Shown: positions 1 to 9,282, counted from the first letter of the stretch. The stretch is DNA of 49,450 nt from Bacilli bacterium (GCA_022652945.1 JALCRV010000014.1:1-49450); one strand, 5' to 3'. Notes: generated by a model from the letters alone, not told the origin. Translations and numbers: made by a program.

Positions 1-795
1 GAGGAATATCGTGATGATCCGCGCAAGGCTTTTAAACAAAGTAAATTAGAAGAAGCGACTGCGTATCTTTCTTATTCTCTCGGCGAGATAGCTAAAGTCG
101 CTGCGTTGCTCGGAAAAAAAGAAGATTACGTTTATTTCCAAAAGTATTCGCAGGGAGCCAAACATGCATATCAAGGCTTAATTCTGGCTCACGGAGCTCC
201 CGATACCGACAGACAAGCAAAATTGGTAAGGCCATTAGCCCTTGATTTAGCCGATTGCGAAACGAAAAAGGCCTTGGAGGACCGCTTGGCTCAATCGGTC
301 ATTAATAAAGATGCCACAATTCAAACTGGCTTCCTTTCGACAGGCTTTATTCTTCCGGTTCTTCAGAAGGCAGGCCATTTGGATTTAGCTTATCGAATGC
401 TCGAAAATGAAAAAGCGCCATCTTGGCTTTATGAAGTCGATCAAGGGGCTACGACTATCTGGGAAAACTGGATGGCCTCACCGAATAACAAATCAGATGG
501 AGTTGGTTCCCGGAATCATTATTCACCTGGGGCGGTCTGTTCTTGGATGTTCGAAGGGATTTTGGGAATTATTCCAGACGAAAAAAATCATTTTATCTTA
601 GCTCCTGCTCCAGGAGGAAGCCTTACGCACGCAGAAGGTTCTTATCTAAGTGTTTACGGTTCGGTTTCGTCTTCATGGGAGAAGAAGGGAAATGGCTTCA
701 ACTATCATTTTGTAATTCCCTCGAACACCACAGCTGATCTATATTTGCCTGGAAAAGAAAAGGCCATCCTCGAACCTGGAGAGTACAATTTTTAA
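1..795 (+). CDS. alpha-L-rhamnosidase, C-terminal part (5' end outside window)
   Basis: The frame is open from the first base, so this is the last 264 residues of a longer gene. The segments GATTIWENWMA and SRNHYSPGAVCSWMF resemble the end of the (alpha/alpha)6 catalytic barrel of GH78-type bacterial alpha-L-rhamnosidases. The following stretch (ILAPAPGGSLTHAEG, then a beta-rich tail) fits the C-terminal beta-sandwich domain of that family. Such enzymes release terminal L-rhamnose from plant glycosides and pectic side chains. I infer a role in plant-glycan use, alongside the sugar-type aldolase and importer on the opposite strand. The catalytic acids lie upstream of the window, so activity cannot be judged. 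The gene converges on the aldolase gene with 38 bases between them. Confidence 0.85.
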   Translation, partial: EEYRDDPRKAFKQSKLEEATAYLSYSLGEIAKVAALLGKKEDYVYFQKYSQGAKHAYQGLILAHGAPDTDRQAKLVRPLALDLADCETKKALEDRLAQSVINKDATIQTGFLSTGFILPVLQKAGHLDLAYRMLENEKAPSWLYEVDQGATTIWENWMASPNNKSDGVGSRNHYSPGAVCSWMFEGILGIIPDEKNHFILAPAPGGSLTHAEGSYLSVYGSVSSSWEKKGNGFNYHFVIPSNTTADLYLPGKEKAILEPGEYNF

Positions 796-833
796 CACTT
801 GGCAAACGATTGCTTGAAATATGGTTTCAACGC

Positions 834-1487
834 TTATTGTGAGTATTTTTTTGCTTTATCGGATAGGATTTTAGCGTGTTCTTGAACTGTCTTGTAATCT
901 TTTTCCTCAATGTACTTTTTTGCGGAAAGATAAGAGGAGATGCCGGCTCCAGCAAAACCGAGGCTGAAAAAATCATCTATATTATCTGGGGTAATTCCAG
1001 CAGTTGCAATAAAACGTATATTGTTTAAAGGCCCGAGGATATCTTTCATGTATTTGGCTCCCAGATATCCGGCTGGGAAGATTTTGACAAAATCAGCCCC
1101 GGCTTCATGGGCAGCCTCGATTTCCGTGGCTGTCATTGCCCCAGGGATTGAAATTAAACCAAGTTTTTTAGTCTGAGCGATTATTTCTACATTGACATTG
1201 GGCGAAATGATGAATTGAGCGCCGGCATCATAAGCTGCTTGAAGCTGTTTTTTGCTTAAGGTAGTACCAGTTCCTACTTTCATCTGGGCAAAGTTCTTTT
1301 TGATGAGTTTTACCGCTTCGGTCGTTTTGCTGATGCAATCAGGATCGGCTTGGTTGAAAGTCTCTTCTATTAGGCGTATGCCTCCTTGATATAGGGCCTC
1401 CACCAGATTCAGAAGATCTTCTCCGTAAACTCCTCTGATGATTGAAATTATCTTGTGCTCGCTTATATAATCCACTAAATTGTTCAT
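834..1487 (-). CDS. eda: KDPG/KHG-type aldolase (2-dehydro-3-deoxy-phosphogluconate aldolase family)
   Basis: This 217-residue protein has the length and motifs of the class I KDPG aldolase family. The Schiff-base lysine lies in DFVKIFPAG (K135). The proton-shuttling glutamate sits in the IEETFNQ segment (E41), where E. coli Eda has EVTL. GTGTTL and the ATAGITPDN phosphate-binding turn are also present. The family cleaves 2-keto-3-deoxy-6-phosphogluconate or a related acid to pyruvate plus an aldehyde phosphate. E42 and F44 depart from the classical EVTL motif, so the substrate may be a different keto-deoxy acid. The gene lies 14 bases downstream of the permease gene on the same strand. It is probably the last gene of the importer operon, linking uptake to catabolism of a sugar acid; the substrate is inference. 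Confidence 0.85.
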   Translation of the reverse strand: MNNLVDYISEHKIISIIRGVYGEDLLNLVEALYQGGIRLIEETFNQADPDCISKTTEAVKLIKKNFAQMKVGTGTTLSKKQLQAAYDAGAQFIISPNVNVEIIAQTKKLGLISIPGAMTATEIEAAHEAGADFVKIFPAGYLGAKYMKDILGPLNNIRFIATAGITPDNIDDFFSLGFAGAGISSYLSAKKYIEEKDYKTVQEHAKILSDKAKKYSQ

Positions 1488-1501
1488 GTTAATACTCCTT
1501 T

Positions 1502-3151
1502 TTACGCATTGGTCTTTTTCTGCTTATCGGATATCCAGATTGATAGAAGGACGGAAGCGACTGTGAAAATCGTAAGTACGGTGGACAGAGCTGCGGCTAC
1601 CCCATATTTTCCTCTGAGGACCTGAGTATAAATGGCTACTGTCAGCGTTTCAGTTTTTGTCGTATATAGAATGATGGAACTGGATAATTCGGTGATGAGG
1701 GAAATCCAGGAAAGAATTGCTCCAGAGAGGATGCCTGATTTCATCATCGGCATTGTTATCTTAAAAAAGGTGGTCATTTTATTGGCGCCTAATGATCTGG
1801 AGGCTTCTTCAGTAGATAACGGAATTTGCTGCAAGACCGCAGTTGATGAGCGCAATGTGTACTGCATTCTTCTTAAAATCAATGCGATCACAATTAACAT
1901 AAAAGCTGGTATTGCAAGATATTTTGTTTTGAAAGTCATGGCGAAGGCGATGCCAAGGACAGAACCGGGGATGATATATGGAATAATCGTTGAGATCTCT
2001 AATCCTTTTGTAAAAGTATTTCTCTTTCTGACGGTGACATAAGCAATCAGAACTGAGAGCAGAACAATGAAGATTAAAGCCAAGAAGGGAATTAAGAAGG
2101 TGTTCCAAGCGGAATTACCTAGAAGCCGGAAGGCGGTTGTATAGGATTCGAATGAATATCCATCAACAAAGATTAAACCGGATGTTTTTAAGAATGAAGT
2201 ATAAATGACATAAACTTGTGGTAAAACTGCTATAGCAATCACGAGGCAGATATAGAGATAGATGAAAATAGAAGGAACAAGTTTTGGCTTTTTCTCTTGG
2301 ATTGGGTGGAGACTATTGATATTAAAAGATAGTTTTTGTGAAATGAAGGACTGAGTTAAAAAGACCATAGCCATAATGATAATTGAGATAATTGCGATGG
2401 TGGAAGCGAAACCATCATCACCGGAAATCTCCGACATAAATTCGTTATAGATCAAGACTGGAAAAGTCCTGTAAGAGCCGCCGATTAGGCTTGGAGTTCC
2501 GAAGTCGCTCATGGAACGCATGAAGACTAGAACCGATCCCCCTAAAATTGTGGGGACTAAAAGCGGAAGTACGATAGTGAAAAAAGTCTTTATTGGTGAA
2601 TCGCCTAAGTTGCGTGATGCTTCTAACAAAGTTGAATCGATGTTTTTCATCGCCCCGACAACGTAGAGGAAAATCAGTGGGAAGGTCTTAAAAGTCAAGA
2701 CTAAAACGATGCCCCAGAATCCGTAGACCGAAGGCAATTCGACCCCGGCATTAGAGAATATTTTGGTGATTAAGCCGCTGTTGCCGAATAAGAGAATCCA
2801 AGAATAAGCGGAAATAAAAGGAGCTGAGACTTGGGCGATAATGATTAAGGCTTCCATGATTTTCTTGCCGTGCAAACGATAGACAGAGAAGAAATATCCC
2901 ATCGGAGCGCCAATCAGAATAGCCAGGACTGTAACGGTGATGCTTACCGCAAAAGAATTCCAAAGTGTCTGGAAATAATATTTTTCAGAGAAAAACTCTA
3001 CCCAGTATTTTCCGCTGACCTGCCCAGTCTCTTTATCAAAAAACGATTGATAGAAAATCATTCCTAAAGGGAGGAGTAGAAAGAATATATAGAAAAGAGT
3101 CATTCCGATAGTTACGGAAGACCAGACATCAAAATGCTTTTTACTGGTCAT
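1502..3151 (-). CDS. ABC transporter permease with two fused MetI-like domains (FbpB/AfuB type)
   Basis: The 549-residue protein has about 12 hydrophobic segments and two homologous permease halves. Each half carries an EAA loop that docks on the ATPase: EASRNLG at residues 177-183 and EEASRSLG at 448-455. Fused double permeases of this length are typical of the Fe3+/phosphonate/hexose-phosphate (FbpB, PhnV, AfuB) branch of binding-protein-dependent importers. The start codon overlaps the end of the ATPase gene by 11 bases, which points to translational coupling. With the ATPase and the lipoprotein it forms a complete importer in the cytoplasmic membrane. Family membership alone does not fix the substrate. 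The neighbouring rhamnosidase, aldolase and YesMN-type regulators favour a carbohydrate or sugar phosphate over iron. Confidence 0.88.
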   Translation of the reverse strand: MTSKKHFDVWSSVTIGMTLFYIFFLLLPLGMIFYQSFFDKETGQVSGKYWVEFFSEKYYFQTLWNSFAVSITVTVLAILIGAPMGYFFSVYRLHGKKIMEALIIIAQVSAPFISAYSWILLFGNSGLITKIFSNAGVELPSVYGFWGIVLVLTFKTFPLIFLYVVGAMKNIDSTLLEASRNLGDSPIKTFFTIVLPLLVPTILGGSVLVFMRSMSDFGTPSLIGGSYRTFPVLIYNEFMSEISGDDGFASTIAIISIIIMAMVFLTQSFISQKLSFNINSLHPIQEKKPKLVPSIFIYLYICLVIAIAVLPQVYVIYTSFLKTSGLIFVDGYSFESYTTAFRLLGNSAWNTFLIPFLALIFIVLLSVLIAYVTVRKRNTFTKGLEISTIIPYIIPGSVLGIAFAMTFKTKYLAIPAFMLIVIALILRRMQYTLRSSTAVLQQIPLSTEEASRSLGANKMTTFFKITMPMMKSGILSGAILSWISLITELSSSIILYTTKTETLTVAIYTQVLRGKYGVAAALSTVLTIFTVASVLLSIWISDKQKKTNA

Positions 3152-4238
3152 TGGAAACTCCTTTTAAAAGGTTAGTCCAATTCTCATGGCCAAAGACATT
3201 GATGCTCTTAACTTTCAAGGACAAATTGACTGAATCACCCTTCTTGACATTGTCATCGATGGCCGAAATGCTGATAATTTCAATTTTTTCGTTGGTTCCT
3301 TGGATATGACAAAAATAATGGGAGTTTAAACCGAGGAAGACACTATCATCGACAATCGCGGTAATTGTTTTGTTCTCATTTTTCGGAGATAAAAGATACT
3401 CCTCAGGCCTCACGCTTACTTTAACGGCTCCCTGATAATCCTTTTCGACAAGATTATCAAGTTTTATTGAATAGCCATCGTGGAGGGTAAGGATTCCATT
3501 ATTAATCTGGCCATCTAGAACGTTGGAACGTCCAATAAAGGTGGCCACGAAGAGGTTAGAGGGCCGCTGGTAAAGCTCTCTTGAGGTCCCAATCTGCTGA
3601 ATAACCCCTTTATTCATTACTGCAATCCGATCTGAGACCGCCATCGCCTCTTCTTGGTCATGGGTGACATAAACCGTCGTGATGCCCATCTTATTTTGAA
3701 TCTCCCTGATGACTGAGCGCATCTCGACTCTTAATTTTGCATCGAGGTTACTTAAAGGCTCATCCATTAAAAGGACATCAGGAGAAATAACCAAAGCGCG
3801 GGCTAAAGCTACACGTTGTTGCTGGCCGCCAGAAAGGGCATCAGGCATTCTATCGGCGAACTGACGAATTTGCATTAAATCAAGAAATCTATCAGTCTTT
3901 TCCTGAATTGTTTCTTTATCTAAATGTCTGTTATGAAGCCCATATTCAACATTCTTTCTGACTGTCATATGAGGAAAAATGGCATAATTTTGGAAAACCA
4001 TGCCGATATTTCTCTTGCTCGGATCCAGGTCATTTATGACCTTATCATTAAAAAGGATGTCGCCGCCTTCAATTGTGTTGAAGCCGGCAATCATCCGTAA
4101 CAAAGTTGTCTTTCCACAGCCGGAAGGACCGAGCAAGGTAAAGAACTCTCCGCCTTTAACTTTAAGATTCATACCGGAGATAACAGTGTTATTTCCGTAA
4201 CGTTTTACGACATCTTTTATTGTTATATCAATAGGCAT
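3141..4238 (-). CDS. ABC transporter ATP-binding protein (PotA/FbpC/UgpC type)
   Basis: This is a 365-residue ATPase with every nucleotide-binding motif in place: Walker A GPSGCGKTT (residues 37-45), Q-loop Q83, signature LSGGQQQR (135-142), Walker B DVLLMDEP with catalytic E160, and switch H193. About 130 C-terminal residues follow, with the TOBE-like regulatory domain of the CUT1/PotA group (SVRPEEYLL). It powers the adjacent double permease at the inner face of the membrane. It lies between the binding-protein and permease genes, overlaps the permease by 11 bases, and is separated from the binding-protein gene by 63 bases. Nothing suggests loss of function. Confidence 0.93.
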   Translation of the reverse strand: MPIDITIKDVVKRYGNNTVISGMNLKVKGGEFFTLLGPSGCGKTTLLRMIAGFNTIEGGDILFNDKVINDLDPSKRNIGMVFQNYAIFPHMTVRKNVEYGLHNRHLDKETIQEKTDRFLDLMQIRQFADRMPDALSGGQQQRVALARALVISPDVLLMDEPLSNLDAKLRVEMRSVIREIQNKMGITTVYVTHDQEEAMAVSDRIAVMNKGVIQQIGTSRELYQRPSNLFVATFIGRSNVLDGQINNGILTLHDGYSIKLDNLVEKDYQGAVKVSVRPEEYLLSPKNENKTITAIVDDSVFLGLNSHYFCHIQGTNEKIEIISISAIDDNVKKGDSVNLSLKVKSINVFGHENWTNLLKGVSNDQ

Positions 4239-4301
4239 AGAGTTCTCCCTTGCATTTTAAAGCTAAAGCTTAAATTGATAAGCGAAACAGGCTGATAAAG
4301 A

Positions 4302-5306
4302 TTAGGCTAAAGAAGCGTAAAGATCCTTGTAGCGCTTGATGATGTCGGCTTTGTGAGCAAAGACATAGTCGGTATCTTCCACGACAGTCGTAATGTCTTT
4401 GATCGGAGTCATGTAGGAACCGACCTTGGCGTCCGCTAAGACCGGCCTATTTGTCAGAGAAGAGCCTAGGATATTCTGGACTTCAGAAGTGATGATAAAA
4501 TCGATAAATTTTTTCGCATTATCAAGATGCTTTGCGTCCTTGACGATTCCGGCGCAGGAAGGATTGAAGATCGTACCTTCAGTCGGGTAAACGACTTCGA
4601 CGTTGGCTCCATCTTTTACTAATTGAACACACGGATCCTCATAGGAAACACCGACCAACTTCTCGCCATCGGCTACCGATTTATAGACTGCCGAAGAGCC
4701 GGAAGCCATTTCGCAGTTTACCTGCTTTAAGAGATCTTCAACGAATTTCCAAGCGGTGTCCGATTCGTAGCCGCCCATGACGGCTAATTGGTTAGAAAGC
4801 TGATTGAAAGCTGAGGAAGAGTTGGAAGGATCGCCAGCGGAGATTTTACCTTTTAATTCAGGCTTTAATAGATCCGCATATGATTTAACTACGACATCTC
4901 CTATCAACTGTTTATTAACGATTAGGCAACGGCCATCCAAGACATAGGAAGTAGCATAACCTGCTTTGTTCTGGAACGCAGCCGGAAGGTTTTTATCGTT
5001 TCCAGAAACGTAGTTTTGAAATAAATCTTTCTGAGTAAAGTAATTAATTTGGGAACCGCCGAACATAACGTCGCAGGAAGGATCGCTTGCTTCTGCGGCA
5101 ATTCTCTTCATCAAATCGCCAGTGCCAGCTTGAATTAAATCAACCTTGATTCCGGTCTTTTCTTCGAAAAGCGGGATGCAGGCGTTAATCAAACCTTCAG
5201 AGTTGGGGGAATAGACTGTCAGAGCGAGATCTTTGGTCTCAGTTTGTCCGCAGGCCGTTAGCGGCATGACAGAAAGAATCAGCAAGACTTTCAGGAATTT
5301 TTTCAT
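4302..5306 (-). CDS. ABC transporter substrate-binding lipoprotein (Fe/AfuA/2-AEP-like family)
   Basis: The mature protein resembles family 1/6 solute-binding proteins (LTVYSPNSEG near the N-terminus, DVMFGGSQINYF in the middle). I place the start at the ATG ending at 5306. It gives a lipoprotein signal peptide: MKK, a hydrophobic core, and lipobox LTAC with the lipidated Cys about 19 residues in. AAGGAGGAG lies upstream, though about 17 bases away, which is longer than usual. A frame-extended start ending at 5366 would put 20 hydrophilic residues before the signal peptide and has no good ribosome binding site. The product captures the substrate outside the membrane for the downstream ATPase and permease. 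It is the first gene of the leftward operon and divergent from the sensor kinase. Confidence 0.88.
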   Translation of the reverse strand: MKKFLKVLLILSVMPLTACGQTETKDLALTVYSPNSEGLINACIPLFEEKTGIKVDLIQAGTGDLMKRIAAEASDPSCDVMFGGSQINYFTQKDLFQNYVSGNDKNLPAAFQNKAGYATSYVLDGRCLIVNKQLIGDVVVKSYADLLKPELKGKISAGDPSNSSSAFNQLSNQLAVMGGYESDTAWKFVEDLLKQVNCEMASGSSAVYKSVADGEKLVGVSYEDPCVQLVKDGANVEVVYPTEGTIFNPSCAGIVKDAKHLDNAKKFIDFIITSEVQNILGSSLTNRPVLADAKVGSYMTPIKDITTVVEDTDYVFAHKADIIKRYKDLYASLA

Positions 5307-5397
5307 AATATTGAGTTTACACTCCTCCTTGATATTTTCATTGTAAGTTTGATTTTGGACTTCCAAAAGGGTAAAAACAAACAGAATTGGGGAAAAA

Positions 5398-5411
5398 ATA
5401 AAGCGCTTACA
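5398..5411. promoter_or_regulatory. cre-like site (candidate CcpA operator)
   Basis: ATAAAGCGCTTACA lies between the divergent binding-protein and sensor-kinase genes. It agrees with the catabolite-responsive-element consensus TGWAANCGNTNWCA at all but the first two positions and contains the AAGCGCTT core. It abuts a candidate promoter reading toward the kinase (TTACAT, then TATACT at about 5432). CcpA control of the importer and its regulators is inference; no ccpA gene is in the window. Confidence 0.5.
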
Positions 5412-5467
5412 TAAATTCTTACGTGTAGTAGTATACTTTAAAAATAAGGACTAATATATATAGCAGA

Positions 5468-7153
5468 ATGGCCATATTTAAAAAAAACAAGAGTGATTCC
5501 AAGAGCTTCAAGCAATTGCTTACTTCCCAAATGCTGGGTGTCTCTTCGGTTGTCCTGCTTCTTATCACCGCAATCTTTCTGAGTACTTATTTAGTGACTT
5601 CAAATAGAATAATTGATTCCAAAATCGAAACCACCCGTAACAATTTTAAAAAAGATTTTAATAGAGACTACGGGGAGTATTCTTCCTTGGTCTATGACAT
5701 ATCCAAAGATGAGTCCTTCCTTTCGCTTTACGATGGAAAGACAAATTATGAAGTGGCGTATTCTTACCTATATTCTCTTAATAACAAAATCAGGTTGAAT
5801 TTTTCCATGCTTATTTATAAAGGTGAAGATTTGGTTTTTTCTTCTTCGCATGATGCGGTCTCGGCTCTTGAACATTCCTATCTGATGAATGCGGAGAGAA
5901 AAATGGAAGAGTCTTCGGAAGATTTGCCTTCTTATCCGGAAAGCTATTTGGTTGAACGTGGCAACATTACTTCAATCGGCTCAAAACTTAGAGCGAATTC
6001 TTACTTATTTTTATCATTCGACAATTCGGATTTGTCTTCGTATTTTGCAACATCTACCTCTGAGGGATATGTTCTTTTCGACAGAAAGAGAAATGTTTTA
6101 TCGACAAATGAATCTCGCTTGATTGGTAATGTCAACGAATATAATTTCTACGGGGAATCCAATCTGACCTTAAACGGCGTCCGTTATAAAACTGATACCT
6201 CAGAATTCCATCCTGATTACTACCTGGTGGTCATGGCCCTTGATATACAGCCGGTGGAGATTTGGGCGATGTGTATCACCGCTGGTCTGATGATTATCTT
6301 TTTCGGTACTTTGGTCGGCGTTTTTTCGAAAAAGATTGCCGAAAAGGATGCGGAATCTCTCCAATCGATTGTCGATGGAATCAATATCGTCATTTCCGGG
6401 GACTCGGCATATCGTTTTCCAAAGCTAAACGATCAGGAATTTGATAAGATTTCGATGAGTCTTAACACGATGCTCGACGAGAACGACCGTCTCTCGAAAG
6501 AAAAGGAAGAACTGATTGTCTCCAAAGTCGAATCTGAGATGGCCGCTTTGGAAGCGGAGTTGAATCCTCATTTCCTTTTCAACACCTTGGAGACAATTAA
6601 ATACGCCATTTATATCGATAAAAACATGGCTGTCGATTTGATTTATCGAATGAACAAGATTCTTAGATATTCTATCGATGAGAAAGAACGCAATGTCAGA
6701 CTGAAGACTGAAATCATTTATTTAAAGTATTATCTGGAAATTTGTCATGTTAGGTTCGGAGAAAAGTTTTCTTATCATTTGAATCTTCCGGAGGCGGCAG
6801 AGGATTTCGTAGTTCCAAAGCTTTTTTTGCAGCCTTTGGTGGAAAATTCTGTTAAGCATAATTTCAACACCAAAGATTCCTTGGAGGTCGCAGTGGATGT
6901 TAATCTGATTCCTGATGGTTTCCAAATTATCGTCAAAGATGATGGCGATGGGATGAGCGAAGAGAAATTAGAAGAGGTACAAGAAAACCTGGCTTCCAAG
7001 AAGCGGAGTGGCCATTTAGGAATCTTTAGCTCATACAATTTGTTGAAGCTTTATTATCATGAGAATGTCAACTTCACAATCGAAAGCGAACTGGGGAAAG
7101 GGACTACCATTACCATCAATATCAAGGAGCAACCAAAATGTATAAAGTCTTAA
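5468..7153 (+). CDS. YesM-family sensor histidine kinase
   Basis: This 561-residue membrane kinase has a transmembrane helix at about residues 22-45, an extracellular sensor domain to about 262, and a second helix at about 265-287. A linker follows, then the His_kinase motif LNPHFLFNTLE with phospho-accepting H368. The ATPase domain has N-box LVENSVKHNF (N460), DDGDG (491-495), SGHLGIFSS and GKGTT. This is the YesM/LytS-like layout usual for Firmicute kinases that sense extracytoplasmic sugars, often through a binding protein. The stop codon overlaps the regulator gene by 16 bases. Its divergence from the importer operon suggests it controls that operon. The ribosome binding site (AAGGA about 17 bases upstream) is weak. 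Confidence 0.9.
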   Translation: MAIFKKNKSDSKSFKQLLTSQMLGVSSVVLLLITAIFLSTYLVTSNRIIDSKIETTRNNFKKDFNRDYGEYSSLVYDISKDESFLSLYDGKTNYEVAYSYLYSLNNKIRLNFSMLIYKGEDLVFSSSHDAVSALEHSYLMNAERKMEESSEDLPSYPESYLVERGNITSIGSKLRANSYLFLSFDNSDLSSYFATSTSEGYVLFDRKRNVLSTNESRLIGNVNEYNFYGESNLTLNGVRYKTDTSEFHPDYYLVVMALDIQPVEIWAMCITAGLMIIFFGTLVGVFSKKIAEKDAESLQSIVDGINIVISGDSAYRFPKLNDQEFDKISMSLNTMLDENDRLSKEKEELIVSKVESEMAALEAELNPHFLFNTLETIKYAIYIDKNMAVDLIYRMNKILRYSIDEKERNVRLKTEIIYLKYYLEICHVRFGEKFSYHLNLPEAAEDFVVPKLFLQPLVENSVKHNFNTKDSLEVAVDVNLIPDGFQIIVKDDGDGMSEEKLEEVQENLASKKRSGHLGIFSSYNLLKLYYHENVNFTIESELGKGTTITINIKEQPKCIKS

Positions 7154-7992
7154 TTGTTGAAGACGAAGAAATAATTCGGAAAGGCTTAATTTTTTCTTTC
7201 GATTGGGCCCGTTCGAACTGCACGGTTATCGGGGAAGCTGCCAATGGTCAGGAAGGTTTAAAGAAAATCCTTTCCGAGCAACCGGATATCGTCATCACCG
7301 ATATTAAGATGCCGATTCTTTCCGGAATCGAAATGATCAAAAGAGGAAAAATATCTTGTTCTTTCACCGCCATTGTCCTTTCGGGTTATTCTGATTTTGA
7401 TTATGCGAAAGAAGCCATCAGAATAGGTGTTACCGACTATCTTTTAAAGCCGCTGAACAATGATGATTTAGCCAATGCTTTAGAAAATGCGGAAGAAAAT
7501 GTCGATATCATGCGTAATTATGAAAAACTATCCAATAAATTGGCCGATATGAGCAAGGCTAAAATCGTCGAAGATGTGGATGTGGAGAATACTCCGCTTT
7601 TGGTTAAGCAGGTCTTAGATTATCTTCAGAAAAACTATGCTAAAAAAATTCTTTTGGAAGAGATTGCTGAGCAAGTAATTTCCTCGGTTACGACGATTAA
7701 CGATGTCTTTAAAAAGGAAATGGGCGTCACTATCCATGACTATTTATTGCGACTGAGGATTCAAAAATCGATTGATTTAATGAAAAAAGGCGAATTGCAC
7801 CTTTATCAGATTAGCGATTTATGTGGTTTTAACGATACCAAATACTTCCGAAAGGTTTTCCGTAAATACACAGGTGTTTCTTCCACTAAATTTATGGAGA
7901 TTGTTTCGGGGAAAGAAATGGACTTTGAAGCTGAAGATGGCGAAGAAGACGAAAAAGACGAAAAAGAAGGAGATGAAGAGGAGGGGCTTTAA
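7138..7992 (+). CDS. YesN-family response regulator with AraC-type DNA-binding domain
   Basis: The receiver domain (residues 1-120) has the acidic pocket VEDEE, phospho-acceptor D55 in ITDIKMP, and the conserved lysine K104 in LLKPL. An AraC/XylS double helix-turn-helix domain at about 155-255 (KILLEEIAEQV, YQISDLCGFNDTKYFRKVFRK) provides DNA binding. It is the cognate partner of the upstream kinase, since the genes overlap by 16 bases. The likely target is the divergent sugar-importer operon. An odd feature is the strongly acidic C-terminal tail of about 25 residues (EDGEEDEKDEKEGDEEEGL), which is not part of the family fold. Confidence 0.92.
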   Translation: MYKVLIVEDEEIIRKGLIFSFDWARSNCTVIGEAANGQEGLKKILSEQPDIVITDIKMPILSGIEMIKRGKISCSFTAIVLSGYSDFDYAKEAIRIGVTDYLLKPLNNDDLANALENAEENVDIMRNYEKLSNKLADMSKAKIVEDVDVENTPLLVKQVLDYLQKNYAKKILLEEIAEQVISSVTTINDVFKKEMGVTIHDYLLRLRIQKSIDLMKKGELHLYQISDLCGFNDTKYFRKVFRKYTGVSSTKFMEIVSGKEMDFEAEDGEEDEKDEKEGDEEEGL

Positions 7993-8085
7993 GTCTTTCA
8001 GCTTCCCCAGACATCCATTTTTACGCCTTATTTCTTCCGATTTTTAGTTTTTTGGCAAAAAGTGCTTTTTTATAAGCGATTTATT

Positions 8086-8114
8086 TTGACAAGGACAGTC
8101 CGATAGCATAAAAT
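8086..8114 (+). promoter_or_regulatory. promoter of tRNA-His
   Basis: TTGACA at 8086-8091 and TAAAAT at 8109-8114 are 17 bases apart. This near-consensus vegetative promoter lies 24 bases upstream of the tRNA-His gene. Confidence 0.7.
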
Positions 8115-8137
8115 TACATTGCTTGTCACCATGGCAT

Positions 8138-8215
8138 GGCGGATATGGTGAAGTGGTTTAACACAATCGGCTGTGAACCGATCACGCCTGAGTTCGATCC
8201 TCAGTATCCGCCCCA
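8138..8215 (+). tRNA. tRNA-His (anticodon GTG), CCA encoded
   Basis: A cloverleaf can be folded by eye. The acceptor stem GGCGGATA pairs with TATCCGCC, including the extra G at position -1 paired to C73 that marks tRNA-His. The anticodon arm is ATCGG-CTGTGAA-CCGAT with anticodon GTG. The T-arm is CTGAG-TTCGATC-CTCAG, followed by an encoded CCA. Confidence 0.95.
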
Positions 8216-8225
8216 GCAAGCAATG

Positions 8226-8248
8226 GCCCTAGAAATAGGGCTTTTTCT
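8226..8248 (+). terminator. intrinsic terminator of tRNA-His
   Basis: GCCCTA-GAAA-TAGGGC is followed at once by a T-run, 11 bases after the tRNA. A very similar hairpin follows tRNA-Leu(CAG) at about 24987. Confidence 0.85.
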
Positions 8249-8249
8249 T

Positions 8250-9224
8250 TTACTCTTTTTCGAAAGGATAAATGATACCCATCTGTCTTCGGCATTCATC
8301 CAAGACTTTCATGATTTTTAAGGTGTCCTTATGTGTCATCTCAGGGCATTCGAGTTTGTTCTCCTTAAGAGCTTCTGAGCAGGCGAAGAGTTCCCATTCG
8401 TAACCGGAAATTCCAAAGGGCACTTTGATGCTTTGAATTAAATTATGCAACGGATCGAAAACATCAATCCGTTCGGTATTGTTGATATTGATGACCTCGA
8501 TGTAACCCTTGGTCCCGTAAATGATTCCTCTTCGGTCGCTTGGGCCGTCCATCGAGGCAGCTAAGACAGCCTTCTTGTTGTTGGGAAAGTCAAAAATCAA
8601 GGTGTCCGTTTCATCTACTTTCGTTTCACTTAAGGTGCAGCTGGCGTAAATATTGGTAGGGAAGGAAGAAAAAGCCATAGAAGCAAAATTGATCGGGTAG
8701 ACCCCGACATCCAATAAAGCCCCGCCAGCTAATGCCGGATCGACCAATCTGGCATGATTCTTAATCGGATAGCATAGGGAAGCATAAATGAGATATGGTT
8801 CGCCGATCAGACCGCTGGCCAATAAATTATCGAGTGTTTTTCTCGAGGGCATATAGCGGGTCCAAATTGCTTCAGTTAAAAAAACTCCTGAAGTTTCAAA
8901 GCGGGAGATAATATCCTCTGCTTGTTTGGCGTTTGCAGTGAAAGCTTTTTCGCAAAGGACTGGCTTATGGTATTTCAAGGCCAGCTCCATATTTTTGTAA
9001 TGCTCGGAATGGGGTGTTGCAATATAGACCAAATCGACATTAGTGTCTTGGCATAGTTCTTCGTAGGAACCGTAGGCTTTTTGAAAACCTTGCTGCTTTT
9101 TGAACTGTTCAGCTTTTTCCAAAGATCTCGAAGCAATGGCATAATTTTCCATGCCGTCTATAGCTTTGATTGTTGCAGCCATTTTGCTGGCGATACCGCC
9201 CGCACCAATAATCCCAATTTTCAT
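8250..9224 (-). CDS. Gfo/Idh/MocA family NAD(P)-dependent oxidoreductase
   Basis: This 324-residue enzyme has an N-terminal Rossmann fold with dinucleotide-binding GAGGIA (residues 7-12), the family motif CEKAF (91-95; K93 corresponds to the conserved EKP lysine, but proline is replaced by alanine) and the GALLDVGVYP segment of the C-terminal alpha/beta domain. Members oxidise or reduce sugar and inositol derivatives. The GVYP segment is typical of the trans-dihydrodiol dehydrogenase/MviM-like subgroup, but the substrate cannot be assigned. It is transcribed alone, convergent with tRNA-His, and begins after a GGAGAG ribosome binding site. A sugar-metabolic role beside the importer is plausible, but there is no direct operon link. 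Confidence 0.85.
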   Translation of the reverse strand: MKIGIIGAGGIASKMAATIKAIDGMENYAIASRSLEKAEQFKKQQGFQKAYGSYEELCQDTNVDLVYIATPHSEHYKNMELALKYHKPVLCEKAFTANAKQAEDIISRFETSGVFLTEAIWTRYMPSRKTLDNLLASGLIGEPYLIYASLCYPIKNHARLVDPALAGGALLDVGVYPINFASMAFSSFPTNIYASCTLSETKVDETDTLIFDFPNNKKAVLAASMDGPSDRRGIIYGTKGYIEVININNTERIDVFDPLHNLIQSIKVPFGISGYEWELFACSEALKENKLECPEMTHKDTLKIMKVLDECRRQMGIIYPFEKE

Positions 9225-9282
9225 ACGGTTTCTCTCCTTGATTTTTAGTATAACATCACCAGGTTGGCTTCTTAAATAAGAT

